Shown here one piece after another: positions 49,201 to 60,031 of a stretch of DNA of 64,000 nucleotides. The DNA is from Antedon mediterranea (Eukaryota > Echinodermata > Crinoidea > Comatulida > Antedonidae), in NCBI RefSeq assembly GCF_964355755.1, contig NC_092674.1:3601001-3665000 (forward strand), given 5' to 3'. The notes beneath the pieces were generated by a model. The model was not told the origin of the DNA and ran no database searches. It was given only the letters and a program-made list of their open reading frames with translations. The stretch's first letter is position 1. Each line of letters opens with the position of its first letter. The translations under genes were made by a program, and so were the position numbers.

Positions 49201-52200
49201 AAAAAAATGATTCAATTTGCTTGAAAGTGTGAAAAGAGTGCCATAAACTGATGGTACATCCTTGGCTAACCAGTCAAATGGTGTCCAGATGTTTACCTAA
49301 GTAATAATTATTTTGTATGGAGCATGAAAATATAATTAAAGCATTGTTATAGTCTTAAATAATCTGACAGTGACACCCATAGTATTAAGAGGTAAATTTG
49401 GTAGTGATATAATGTCGACAATACATCTACACTGTATAGAAATACCAGAATTGTTGAAGTAAGCCAATTTTGAAATGAGCTAGAAAGCAAACAAAAAATA
49501 ATATATCTCCAATTTTTTTATATTATGTAAATATCATGTAGGAGATAATTTTCACAAAATTTCATCTAAAAAAAATTTGTCCCACAAGGTCAAATCCTAG
49601 GTCAAATGGAATAGAATAAGTTATACATCTTTTAAATAGTTCTATCTCAAAAGTAAATAGAAGATTTGGATAGCTTTAACAATTAGCTTTCCAAAGATAC
49701 ATGTCACCACAAAATCGGTCCACACGTTACCGAGATACGGTCATTTAAGTATAGCCCACCGCGTCGATTTTGCGCAAAATCGCGAAGAAACGATGGCGCG
49801 TAGCGCGCGAACCGTTGGTCGCATGGCGCTCAAATTAAAAATTTCAGTTTTTTTAGCTAAATAAAAATAACCCCAAAACCAAATTTGAGCAAATTTGAAG
49901 AAAGTAGGGTTTAAAATGTCATTTTTTTTGGGTGATTTGGTATGGAATGACCCAGCTAGCAAATAGCATTTGCCTTCACCCAGTGTGCTTTTTTCGGGGC
50001 TGCTCCTAGATGTACGTTCGCATTGAACTTGAACGCAAAACAAAATACGGAGTAAATGATCAAACAATCGGCGGTTTCGCACAGACCACGTGCATCTAAC
50101 ATACGGCAACAAATAGTTATCGTCCTTTAAATTATCGACGTGTTTGAGGAGGAGGAAAAAAGTATGATCTTTTTGCTCATTGGTAACATGCTGCACGAGA
50201 GTGTCTTTTCCGGCCATCTAGAGGTGTCATTTAACAAAATTCGCTTCGCATCAGGCCCCAGCCCAGGGGGGGGGGGGGGTTGACCCAAATATTTAGTGTC
50301 CGAACCCCACCTTGACAGATCCTGGCTACGGCCCTGATAAACCAAGCAAATTTGTTACAAAATATCATATATGTCAAAAATCTTTTACAATATATTATTT
50401 GTATTGGTGCTGCAGTGACCATGCTTTCCCAATCCCAAGGTCCATGGTTGATTAAATCTCAACTGTCTCAAATAAGCCCTTATTTATACTTTATTATCCA
50501 CAACTTTGTATGTATAGTCGTACAAGACCAAACATGTCTTTTTATGTAAATTTCCCAGGATAGCTACCGTTGAATTCATTCCCTATCCTTCTTAAAGGTG
50601 GCAAACATATACAAAAGATGTTCTACAAAAAACAAAGTCCTATTGGGAGTGAAAGTCACAAAAACAAAATCCAATTTGAGCAATTTGCACATTCTGACCT
50701 CCTTTCTGGACAGATGACACTAACGTTGCATATGTACTGAATATCACGCCTTCCTTAAAGTCAGATGGTAAACCAAACACTCTGAAATAAGGACAGTAAA
50801 AATGGCAAATAAGAAAATGAAAAGAGACTAAAATCGAGCAAAACTAATAAGATGATGATAATGATGAAGATTAAAAATATGAATTAATGATGAAAGAATA
50901 TATACAGTACCTTGTTTCCTTGTCAAGCTGTTTACATCCCTCAATAACTTTAATGTAACAACTTAGATCACTCAGATCTCTGAAATGGCATAAATAATAA
51001 AAATAAGAATACTGCATACGCAAGTATTAAAAATTGTTCAGCTTTCATGACATATTTAAGATCCTAACTCCAACTAAAATAAAATTCCTTGACTATTGGA
51101 CAAAATATTAAATACAAAAATGTTGAGAGCAGTATATAGACCTCTGTGCATCTACTTTTAGATCAGATGAAATGCTAAACCAAATGTGCCTTGTGCGACC
51201 TCGAATATAGTTGTCCAAAATGATTCCAGCAATCTGAAATAAATTCATTTTTATATTTACTTATTTGTAAAATCTAAAATGATGCAGAAAAATTGTAACA
51301 TTGATTGATTTTACAATATATAACCTATAAAGCTCTGTCTACACTATCAAACTAGTTTGACAAAAAGTGTGATGTGCCCAAATATAGTGGTGATATTACA
51401 TCATCATGTCCATATATAGGCACATCACTTTTTTTTTGTCACATAAAGTTTGACAGTGTAGACATAGCTTTACTGTACACTCTTCATCTCAACGTAAATA
51501 ATTATGTGCAGAACAAATTCATGGCATCTGATTGGTCAATAGTATGTCTATATTTTGAACCATGACCCTCAATCCGGTCAATATTTTGTATACTATTCCT
51601 TACCTGTCGTCCCTTTCCTACCCCTGCAGCATCACCAATAAAGAACCCTGCTCTGCACCCAGATGAAAGCACCGTTTGGTGCTTCTGACACTAAAAAAAA
51701 TAAATACTTATTACAATACTTACTTAAGCTCTGTGTACACGATCAAACTAGTTATAATGTCATCGTGTCCATATATGGGCACATCACATTTTAGTCACAT
51801 AAAGTTTGATAGTGTAGACAGCACTTACGAGAGTGTTAGAATTTAGTCACAACTTTTATATTCCGTAAGTGTTTATTTAGTAACACTCTATCAGGCCTGA
51901 CTCTATCACACAATCTTTATTCTCACTCGAGTAGGTTTTACACAACTCACAGCATATAGAATACCCTGTAACTGCAGGTTGCTCAATTTTCCTGATTTCA
52001 CTAGTTCTTCTGGTAAAGAGTCTTGGAGGTTATAGGTCGGAGGTGGTAAAGCAAGGTCCTACAAAAAAAAACACATTTTTTTTTATGCGAAAAATGTTCT
52101 TCGTAGTGCATAATAAAGAACTACTACACTATTTTAAAGAGTAGGTGGTCGTTTCCCCTCTCCCCTGTTAATCTGGGTAGAGGATGAACTGTTGCCGTAG

Positions 52201-53446
52201 ACGGCCCAATCCTAATCAATTTTTAATAATTTAAATTTAATGTTTAGTTATCATCAATTGGTAACACAAGAATTACTTAGTATACATACTTTTTCTGATT
52301 TAAAGACCCATTAACACTAGAACGATAACGATCGGCGATAAATAGATAAACATACATTTTTCTTGCATAAAACAAAAGAAATTAGAACATTTTTTGTTCT
52401 AGAACTATAGGATAATCATTTATGCTGTCTTTGATAAAATGATTTTTTTTTTAAATCCAATCGAATGACGTCATGATCAATAAAAACAATGAAATTATTG
52501 TATTGTCACGATATTATTACTCTTACATGTGAAAATATCGTTTTAGTATCCTAAAGATGAAAACTTTTTAAATTTCCTTTGTTTCAGGTATGAAAAATGC
52601 ATATTTATCGTCGACCGTTACAGGCCAAGTGTAAATGGGCCTTTACTGTACGCTTAACATTTATAGATTTAACAATAAAAAAGTACTTACTGCTAAAGAC
52701 GCTGCCTCTACTATAGCTCCAGGGTGTGGTTTAGCTTCTGGAATAATTGCTGATGGCTCGTATTTTGCGAAGACTTCTTCACTGAAATCAATCGATGGAA
52801 AATAAAAATAATGGAAAAATCAGGGACCAAACTGCACTATGTACTATAGTATGCTGTTAACAATGAGAACAATTTTTCAAATGTAAAACAGTGTGTTATA
52901 ATATTCCCCTTGTGGGCTTATACCGAATATATCTCATCAACAGAATGTGTACAATTTTAACTTTATGCTTGTTATACCAAGGCAATCTAACAACAAGATG
53001 CTGAACTCTGGCGATCAAAGGGTTAATCTGTTACACAGACAAGATCAGTTAAATGTTGTCTCTAACAGACAACATGCCGCAAAGAATATGTACATAGTAC
53101 AGTACTGTTGGTATTTGTCGCAGCCAGACATAAGATCAAAGGACTGTTATATGAGTTCCTATCTTGTTGGCAATATTGTGGTTGTTAGATTATACCTCAT
53201 CATTTCTTCAGCAGTTGAAGTTCTTTCTGGGTCGTCAATATTAGCAACTTGATTTAAAATTGCATTTGGAATGGTGCTACCAGGAATAACGCCTGGAGCC
53301 ATTGTCCCATATTGCATTAAGCCAGGTTTCACACCATTTGCCATTCCGTGTGCTGTTGTTCCCGGTTTCATGTTGTCAGATGTCATTCCATGCATCCTCA
53401 TTCCGTGTTGAGTTCCATTTGCCGCTTCATATTTTGTTTGATTCAT
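37250..53446 (-). CDS. SBNO: Strawberry notch (SBNO) family helicase-like protein with C-terminal UBZ4 finger
   Basis: Twenty-nine minus-strand exons join in phase to 1,222 residues: 53446-53196, 52781-52691, 52058-51951, 51690-51604, 51233-51142, 50979-50911, 50781-50699, 46498-46377, 46283-46231, 46124-46061, 45752-45662, 45382-45235, 44782-44672, 44363-44270, 43984-43865, 43523-43429, 43337-43184, 43030-42970, 42726-42597, 42222-42021, 41535-41452, 41033-40843, 40684-40586, 40393-40214, 39963-39881, 39444-39361, 39104-38999, 38393-38252, 37723-37250. SBNO proteins are nuclear SF2 helicase-like regulators. Motifs: GDAAGVGKG (about 169), DECH (291-294), SATG (330), [15 protein letters not shown] (about 570) and [15 protein letters not shown] (about 653). 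The N-terminus before the helicase is short (about 90 residues, Gly/Met-rich). Unusually, the last exon holds a PIP-like MTIKNFFKP and a UBZ4 finger [15 protein letters not shown] 5'-UTR intron may end at TTTTTCAG just before the ATG. Confidence 0.92.
37905..38075. repeat. MITE family 2 copy in SBNO intron 28
   Basis: Runs from GATCTGTCTACACTATCAAA through ATGTGCCCAAATATGG and CATATATGGGCACATCACAC to GTTTGATAGTGTAGAAAGAG, a self-complementary element. Confidence 0.75.
39524..39668. repeat. MITE family 2 copy in SBNO intron 25
   Basis: Left end AAGCTCTGTCTACACTATCA, right end GAGTGTAGACAGAGCTTTA; TGTGCCCATATATGG inside. One of the best-preserved copies. Confidence 0.85.
41821..41953. repeat. 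MITE family 2 copy in SBNO intron 20
   Basis: Left end AAGCTCTGTCTACACTATTA, right end TTTGATAGTGTAGACAGAGC; hairpin-forming interior with GACATCATCATGTCC. Confidence 0.85.
42305..42385. repeat. Short degenerate repeat, GAAGTGTCC word family
   Basis: Contains CTCTATTAAGGGGACACC and CCCCTTAATAGAAGTGTCC, mirrored words. Related stretches occur at about 9,545-9,712, 44,428-44,605, 45,795-45,915 and 62,765-62,812. Confidence 0.55.
42461..42593. repeat. MITE family 2 copy in SBNO intron 19
   Basis: Left end AAAGCTCTGTCTACACTATC, right end TTTGATGGTGTAGACAGAGC. It directly abuts the donor end of exon 42726-42597. Confidence 0.85.
43079..43161. repeat. MITE family 2 fragment in SBNO intron 17
   Basis: Left half only: CTCTGTTTACACCATCGAAT, then GTGATGTGCCCATATATGGA. 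A separate right-end fragment lies at 43,551-43,591 (CATAAAGTTTGATAGTGTAG) in intron 15. Confidence 0.6.
44428..44605. repeat. Degenerate GGGGTGTCC repeat cluster in SBNO intron 13
   Basis: Repeated words CTATTAAGGGGATACCTTCA, AATAGGGGTTGA and CCTTTAGGGGTGTCTCTTAG in tandem with variable spacing. It belongs to the same short-word family as 42,305-42,385. Confidence 0.55.
47228..49965. mobile_element. Long-TIR (about 660 bp) fold-back element with tandem core
   Basis: The left arm (about 47,228-47,900) begins AGCTGGGTCATTCCATGTCA. The right arm (about 49,305-49,965) ends GGAATGACCCAGCT. Mirrored landmarks include TTCAAATTTGCTCAAATTTG, GGAGATATATTATTTTTTGT and CATGCTCCATACAAAA. The left arm has one extra hairpin (GGGAGTTGTTATTATTCTAA and its partner, about 47,785-47,815). 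The core between the arms is a tandem array. No open frame of note. Confidence 0.85.
47940..49110. repeat. Six tandem units of about 193 bp with internal palindrome
   Basis: The landmark GACGGCATGGACCGGGGCAA recurs at about 47,983 (variant), 48,213, 48,405, 48,599, 48,790 and 48,985, spacing 191-195 after the first unit (230, with a short insertion). Each unit also has CACCCCGGTCCATGCCGT about 80 bases on, the reverse complement of the landmark, so every unit can fold into a hairpin. TTTTAAAATTGCATAAAATG joins the units. Confidence 0.9.
51331..51472. repeat. MITE family 2 copy in SBNO intron 4
   Basis: Left end AAAGCTCTGTCTACACTATC, right end AAGTTTGACAGTGTAGACAT; TGTGATGTGCCCAAATAT inside. 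Confidence 0.8.
51724..51829. repeat. Short MITE family 2 copy in SBNO intron 3
   Basis: Left end TTAAGCTCTGTGTACACGAT, right end GTTTGATAGTGTAGACAGCA, with a deleted interior. Confidence 0.75.
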
Positions 53447-54807
53447 TTTGTCACTGAAAAACAAATGCACTGCTTCATCTACTTATTTTATTTTTATTTA
53501 TTATAATTTATATATATTATTAATATTAAACTTTGTTTAATGAGGGCGACTCATAACAGCCGAGACTGATATGAATGGTACAGCAGAGACTACGTATCCC
53601 TACTGGTGGTAAGCCTAGACCTAAATAAATAAGAGTACAGTATATCGGGTACAATACGTGGAAGCCCGGGCCTGGCTGGGCGCATAAATGGTCTGGCTGA
53701 GCCTTTTGTCAGCCTCTCTCACCGGCTAGCCTACCAACTCGATAAGGATCCCCTACTGTATTCACCTACCTACGCCTTGCCTCAATAGCCTATACCTTGT
53801 ATACATACATATAAACCTACCTACTTATTAGTTATATTGAATAACTGCGATCTATATTTAATATTATTCTATTTTAAAAATCATTTTAAAAATTACGACA
53901 AGCCCAGGCAGAAGAAAAACAAAAACACGTCGTGTTTGTGTCTGTCTCGCGCGCTAATGACGACACATTGACCCATGAAGTAATAGCCAATCAGATTCAT
54001 CACTTGTCTTCTTTCACGGAACTTAACTCTGATTGGACCAAAGTAATTTTTAGGTTTAGAAAATTAGATTTGTTTAGTGAGTTTAGTAAAATGTGTTCCT
54101 GTCCCTTCACTAAATAAACCAACATAAACAAGTATTTTCTCTGAAGTAATACGTATTCACAAACTTAAAAGAATTGAAATATATGCCATTTAAATGTTGA
54201 AATAAAAGAAAGTTTCTTGTGAGGATCGAGCTAAGCGAATAAATAAGAATTGACTTAAGTAACGAATGCTTTTGTATTATAGGAATTGGATTGATTTAAA
54301 CTTACCAATTAAGCATATCGGAAACTTAACCTAGGTCGCTTATCTTGAATTATAGACAAAGCTCAGTAAGTTTACTGTTAATATGGGATATTAATTACAG
54401 TAAACTCATAGTAAACCACAGTTATCTACTAACAATTTGACCGGGGTCACTGGAAAACTTTAGTATGGAGCGCCGAAGCTGTCAAATAAGCCCTTTCGTA
54501 GAAAGTATGCACTGCACTGGAGTTTCACATACTATTCTTCTTATTGATAAATATATACTTTTTTATCATCAATTGCCTTGTCATAAATTTTACTTGAATG
54601 TATTATGTTTACCTCATTTTCTTGAAGGAAAAAATATATGTTAAGTTGAATTGAATTGAATTGAATAGTTTTAAAAGCTGCACAGCTGATTTTATTCATT
54701 ATGGCAGTATTCAAATTTCCAATACCGCCCTCTCTATTGTTATCTCAGTAACTTAAAAATAGAAAATAAAATACTACTCGGGTTGGCACGGTATTTACCT
54801 TTAAAAG

Positions 54808-55312
54808 TATGTTTCCCACTAGGACGCAACGCAAGGACGTAGACACAACGCAAGCGAGTTGATCAATGACAAGCGACAGTTCGAATAATACATCGCTAGT
54901 TATTGATCAAATCTCTAAAGCTTTACGGTGCGTTACGTCGATGTGTTGCGTCTCTATAGTGAGAACCAAGCATTAACACCTAATAAAGCTTGTTCCCACT
55001 ATGACGCAACGCAAGGACGTAAACGCAACGCAAGCGTTTTAACCAATGACAAGCGAAGTTATAGACAGTTAGCAATCACAAGCGAATAAGCCATCGCTTG
55101 TGATTGGTCAATTCATTTGCGTTGCGTTACGTCCTTGTGTTGCGTCGCTAGTGGGAACCACGCTTAATAAAGCTTGTTCCCACTATGACGCAACGACGTA
55201 GACACAACGCAAGCGATTTGACCGATGACAAGCGACAGTTTGAATAATAGATCGCATGAAAATCCTTACGTTACGTCGATGCGCTGCGTCTCTAGTGGGA
55301 ATCAAGCGTTAA
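54808..55312. repeat. Three MITE family 1 copies in a row
   Basis: Copies at about 54,808-54,976, 54,985-55,169 and 55,169-55,312. Each begins near TTCCCACTA.GACGCAACG and ends near TAGTGGGAACCAAGC. The middle copy is closest to the one at 35,675-35,859; the outer two share GACGTAGACACAACGCAAGC and are closer to each other. Confidence 0.85.
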
Positions 55313-56189
55313 CATGAAATAAGGGCGCACATAAGAATATTCGTAATTGCCAAATGAACAAAAAACGCAGAGAAAGAGCTTATAACTGTATAAATTAAAG
55401 TGATTGAGAGATGAGCCATAATTTCCGGTCTTAATGGATTTAAGACGAGAACTGATGGCAGGATACGTTGATCAAGTATTATTAACATACTACATGCTAG
55501 GTTCAAAACCGAAGCGCTTTAAGTGGATATAGCCGTACACTTAGCGAACACTTTACGGAGATTTACGACAACATTATGATGATAAAAATTGAGGGAACAA
55601 GTTGGGATAAAATAGATCAACTGCGTTAGGCTGATGCAAGTTGATATTAGAGACACAAAGTTCAAATCATCTGAGGCCTAACACGATGTTTATACCGCAA
55701 CCTTTCCCAGTTTAACATAGCTAGGCCTACTGATTTACACCCTAAAAAACTATTTAGGTAATTCACTTTAATCTTAATTTCTTATTTAATACATTACTGT
55801 TTTTCAAAAGATTACTGATGCCACTTATATAATATTTCATTGCAAAGTTTAAAGTTTATCTGATCACAATTATCTTTTTATCTAAGAAATGGTTTAAACC
55901 ATATAGTGTTGCGCAACAAATTCGATATCAATATTTAAGAGGACGATTTTTGAAATTGAATTTCGAAGAATCGTTTTGGAATATAGGACTATATGCTCAT
56001 AATCAATAGGTTATTATAGTTGACTGTGGATATTCCAAGAATACCGTTTGTAAAATTGTTAATATTAAAATGTTAATCAATTTTAGAAGGCCCCGGGCAC
56101 TTATTGTATCACTATTGTCCTTGTCACGTTACTTGAAATTTGAACAGTTGACGCACAGTATAAGCTCTGTTACATTGGACGTTCCCGTT

Positions 56190-56445
56190 TTAAGGGCTTG
56201 TGACGCAGTGTGTTGGACGTTCGACTACCGATCGTGAGATCGAGGTTCGAATCCAACTCTTGCCGCATTGCTTTTATCCTTACTTTACTTTACTTCCGTT
56301 TGCCTCTGTATAAATGGGAACCCGGTTAGATAAAGACCAACTTTGCGCTGATTACTAGCTGCATTATGTGGGTAATAATGTTCAGCGCTTAGAGGTTTCA
56401 CAACATTAGGCGCTATATAAATCCAGGATATTATTATTATTATTA
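56190..56445 (+). repeat. tRNA-derived SINE, family B, uninterrupted copy
   Basis: tRNA-like head GGGCTTGTGACGCAGTGTGT...TTGGACG with a B-box GAGGTTCGAATCC. The body has TAAATGGGAACCCGGTTAGA and ACTTTGCGCTGATTACTAGC. The 3' part is CAACATTAGGCGCTATATAA followed by a (TTA)n tail. Confidence 0.8.
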
Positions 56446-57850
56446 TTATTTTAAAATATGATTTTAAAACACCACTTTCCACAACCTTTAAGTAAGCGAT
56501 TATATCATAATTGATCCCCATCAACTCCCCTCCTCCCCACACTATTTAGCTCATTTTTGTTCAGACACAGGCTTTCTCAGCTACTGTAGGCCTAAATATT
56601 ATTTCTCATTCTGTTTCATCCATACTTCTCATCGTTTACCAATTTCTTGTGATAAACGTTACTTTATTTTTTTTCAAAAATATCCTAAATAACTTTTGTC
56701 GTGCGCAGCACATTGTCATTATGCGGACAGGCCTACACACAGTATTGTACACCCGATTATGCAGCTGTCAGTAGATATAGTATCTATATGACTTGCAATA
56801 ATCGGTTAGACTCTATCTACTGACAGCTACAGAACCTAATGTATCTGAAGTAAATGCCGTTCTATGAGTATAAAATACCTCTGAGATAATTACGGTAGCG
56901 TTTTATATGTTTTTTTTTCTACGCTGTCATTTACACGGTAGATTTCATGAGCAGTGTCACCTTTTTGCGACCTCCGACTGATTTAACTTTGTATTTAACA
57001 TTCGCAATATGTCAGTATTTTAAATAGGATTTGTAACTACGATATCTAGCTGTAGGCTACGTTTTTCTTAAACGTGAATTCTGTGCCATAAAGTCTTAGA
57101 GCTAAAGTTGTAATCGTCTAACCTAATTACTTAGCGAAAAGAGAGGGCTGCTGGTGATGTGTTTTATTTTATCATTTTAGTCTAAAAATACAGTTTACAG
57201 TGTCGGATTTTAACGTGAAATGATAGGTATATTAAAGACGCTCAGCCTAGCTCACAAAACATCTATTTTGTACATACCTCGGGCCACCCTAAATGCTGAT
57301 AATTAAAATGAACACGATATATGACATCCGGTGGTGTGAAGTCCAGCACTTTGTTTTACCCTTTTTAGGCCCTGTCGGCAGCCCCAGCCCCGCCTAAAAT
57401 CACATACGTATTAACTTTTGTATAGAATGGATGTGAGTGATTGTAGTTGGCAGAGTCCAATAAACGGGCGCCTGACGAACCAGTCGAGCCACGGTCAACC
57501 CAGCAGGGATGAATCCAAAATCCAGTCACCGAGAAAGGCCTAGGATTAATCCAATAATTAAGACAGGCATTAACATTGTATACGCGACAGACTAGAATGA
57601 GAAACTATTAAAGCCCGTCTTTGATCGGCGCGCCAAAACAAGTGGTTTACATTCTTCCTATCGTCTGCCCACATCTCAAAGTTTCTAATTTTATAGTCAT
57701 ATTGAAGGGTTTATGTTACTGATGCTTCGCCAAGTACCACAAGATTTGTTGACGATGGTTTAATGATCTGGAGTACACAGCATACAATCAACATTCCTAT
57801 GTCAATACGTTATGTCACTTTATCACCGTTATGTCACTTGTATCAAATTA

Positions 57851-57990
57851 TCGTTTCGTAATATTTATTCAACCAAAAAATAGTACATATTTTATTTAAC
57901 ATACATTTTAACATAACATTTCCCCCTTTTTTTGGTTAGGATCTGGTTTCGAAGTAATAAACTTGTCTCAATCAGACCCCTCACAAAACA
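57851..57990 (+). repeat. Direct repeat copy 1, upstream of the chordin-like promoter
   Basis: Shares AAAAAATAGTACATATTTTA, TTTAACATACAT and GGTTAGGATCTGGTTT with copy 2 at 58,671-58,820. The copies differ by small indels and substitutions. Confidence 0.8.
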
Positions 57991-58460
57991 ATATATTATA
58001 AATAGTTTAATAAGGAAAAAGGTAAACGCCATATTTAAACTTCAAATTATATAGAAGTAAGTATGAAAAAAAAATATTATTACCATTTACAATGAGTTCT
58101 GGAAATAGTTTATTAATAAGATATGTATTTTATTCCTATGTTTAATCTATATTTGGTTTGTTGACAAAAGACTCAAAGTTTCGGTATAGATTTAAAAGTT
58201 TTTAACAAATTGAACCAGGGGAAGATTGAACACATACGAACAATCATTACATTAGTATTTATCAGCTACGCGCCTTTATCTTACCTGTTCTAATTGTAAC
58301 TACAAAACTCCAACTATACGATTTTATGATTACTGATATCTGATAATAAAACGCCTTTGCTCCCATTACCTACCGACCTAAAACTATCTAACTAATTATC
58401 AATTTAAATTCAAATCGTTCACTGATATTAATTATTTTTAGATTACAATTACAACATAGT

Positions 58461-58488
58461 GGGCGTGTTCAGTTGGTTTGATATAAAA
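58461..58488 (+). promoter_or_regulatory. Putative promoter of the chordin-like gene (GC box and TATA box)
   Basis: GGGCGTG at 58,461 and GATATAAAAG at 58,479-58,488 precede, by roughly 25-30 bases, a stretch that ends in a strong splice donor (CACAATGTAAGT at 58,586). A start site near 58,510 and a non-coding first exon to 58,591 would fit. This is inference from motif order. Confidence 0.45.
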
Positions 58489-58509
58489 GACGATGGTTGG
58501 TTAAGCGAC

Positions 58510-58591
58510 GACACAGTCACTAGACGACCGCTTGGTGGTGTACAACGAATTGTCTCTGGATTTTTATATCGAGGATCAGATATAACACAAT
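58510..58591 (+). other. Putative 5' untranslated exon of the chordin-like gene
   Basis: Lies downstream of a TATA box and ends at a consensus donor GTAAGTACC beginning at 58,592. It has no long open frame. The next supported exon begins after TTATTTCAG at 62,581, giving an intron of about 4 kb. The start position is estimated. Confidence 0.4.
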
Positions 58592-58670
58592 GTAAGTACC
58601 CGGTGTATTTCATTTATAAATAACAGTAACTTTCTTTCGTAGGAGCATTGCCTGGGACATTTATTATTTT

Positions 58671-58820
58671 GTGTTTCGTTATATTTATTCAATCAAAAAA
58701 TAGTACATATTTTATTTAACATACATATTTAACATAACATTTTTCCCCTTTTTATTTGGTTAGGATCTGGTTTAGAAGTTAAGTAGTAAACTTGTCTTAG
58801 TAGAAACTTCACAAAACATA
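58671..58820 (+). repeat. Direct repeat copy 2, downstream of the chordin-like first exon
   Basis: Second copy of the repeat at 57,851-57,990, same orientation, about 820 bases away. The pair brackets the proposed promoter and first exon. Confidence 0.8.
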
Positions 58821-59726
58821 GGCCGTTGGCCCGAATACAGCAATATAAAAAATAATAATAAATAACAGAAACAATAATAACGTTATCCATTTTGTAATTC
58901 TTTAATTGTAAATATTTTATACGCCCATCATTATATATTATATTTTATTATATTATATTATTATATATTTTAAAACAAAATTGTATTAGTGAATGTTTTG
59001 TTGATTTCGATTTTTTTGTTATGATTAGTAATTGTCATAATGATATCGCTGTTGTATATATTACTTTAAGTAGTTAAATTGTTTAAAAAAATACTTAATT
59101 TCAGTCATTGTATTTTAATTGATTGCAAATAAAGATACCATGAATAATAATATATAAACTCTAGGAGTATTATAGCACATGAGATCTTAAAATAAGCATC
59201 CTCCACGTTGTTGAAATTTGGTAAAAATGTATTGTGATTTTAAAAAAAAATAGGCTGAAAGATTGGAATGAATTTGGTTGCAAAATATGAGAATCAATTT
59301 ATTAAACTTTCTTGTTACAAAAATAATTGTGTTTTTTAGATTAATTAAAATAACTTTAGGGCATATCCTAGATTTTTCCATCTATCATAATTTTATATCA
59401 CAAAAATAAAGGATAAGTTTTATAATTAAATTTTTGTATAAACGAGAAAATAAATATAACTGATACCCAAATTAGTCAAAGTACTGAAGTTGTATTTTCA
59501 TTCCAAATAAACATTTTAAAATGTATGTATGTCCGGCAAATTTTTAAATCCAAAAAAATGTATATAGATTTTGCAGGTAGAAGATTACTTTTTTGGGTAA
59601 AATTATTTGTTGTGTTTAGAAATAGTCTCTCACAAAAATACCTTAAATTTAACCAGAAATGGTCATTAACGGCTCTGTGAAGATATTGTTTAACAATCAT
59701 TGAAATACATCTATGTCAAATTTCTT

Positions 59727-60031
59727 AAGCTCTGTCTATCAAACTTTATGAGACAAAAAAATGTGATGTGCCCATATATGGACACGATGACATCATATCG
59801 TACCATATTGGAGCATAGGACAATCATACATGATCACATCACACTTTTCTTGTCAAACTAGTTTGATAGTGTAGAGATCTTAAAGCTCTGTAAACTATCA
59901 AATGTTATGTGACAAAAAAACGCGATGTGCCCATATATGGACAGTGACACGATGACATCATATCACTACCATATTAAGCATATCACTATCATATTTGTCA
60001 AACTAGTTTGATAGTGTAGACAGAGCTTTAA
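59727..60031. repeat. Two adjacent MITE family 2 copies
   Basis: The first (about 59,727-59,880) runs from TTAAGCTCTGTCTATCAAAC to TTTGATAGTGTAGAGATCTT. The second (about 59,881-60,031) runs from AAAGCTCTGTAAACTATCAA to GATAGTGTAGACAGAGCTTT. Both contain TGTGCCCATATATGGACA. Confidence 0.8.

Larger units (their letters stand above)
46561..50345. mobile_element. Composite transposon insertion in SBNO intron 7
   Basis: Intron 7 (46,499-50,698) is swollen by this insertion. The outer ends carry inverted CCCGTAGCCAGGGGGG-like sequences (46,567 on plus; GGGCCGTAGCCAGG on minus at about 50,335), each next to a G/C homopolymer run and a GGTTCGG word. Inside is a second element with long inverted repeats (47,228-49,965). 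No transposase frame was found, so both are non-autonomous, or the family cannot be assigned from what is present. Confidence 0.7.
53447..58440. other. Spacer between divergent SBNO and chordin-like genes
   Basis: Holds the SBNO 5' flank, three tandem MITE family 1 copies (54,808-55,312), a SINE family B copy (56,190-56,445), a small hairpin (56,763-56,827) and the first copy of a direct repeat (57,851-57,990). No supported gene. A plus-strand open frame at 53,932-54,117 has no family resemblance or splice context. Confidence 0.6.

Noticed and set aside
53932-54117. 61-residue plus-strand open frame upstream of SBNO
   Set aside because: No family resemblance, no splice context, and only average length for chance in this sequence.
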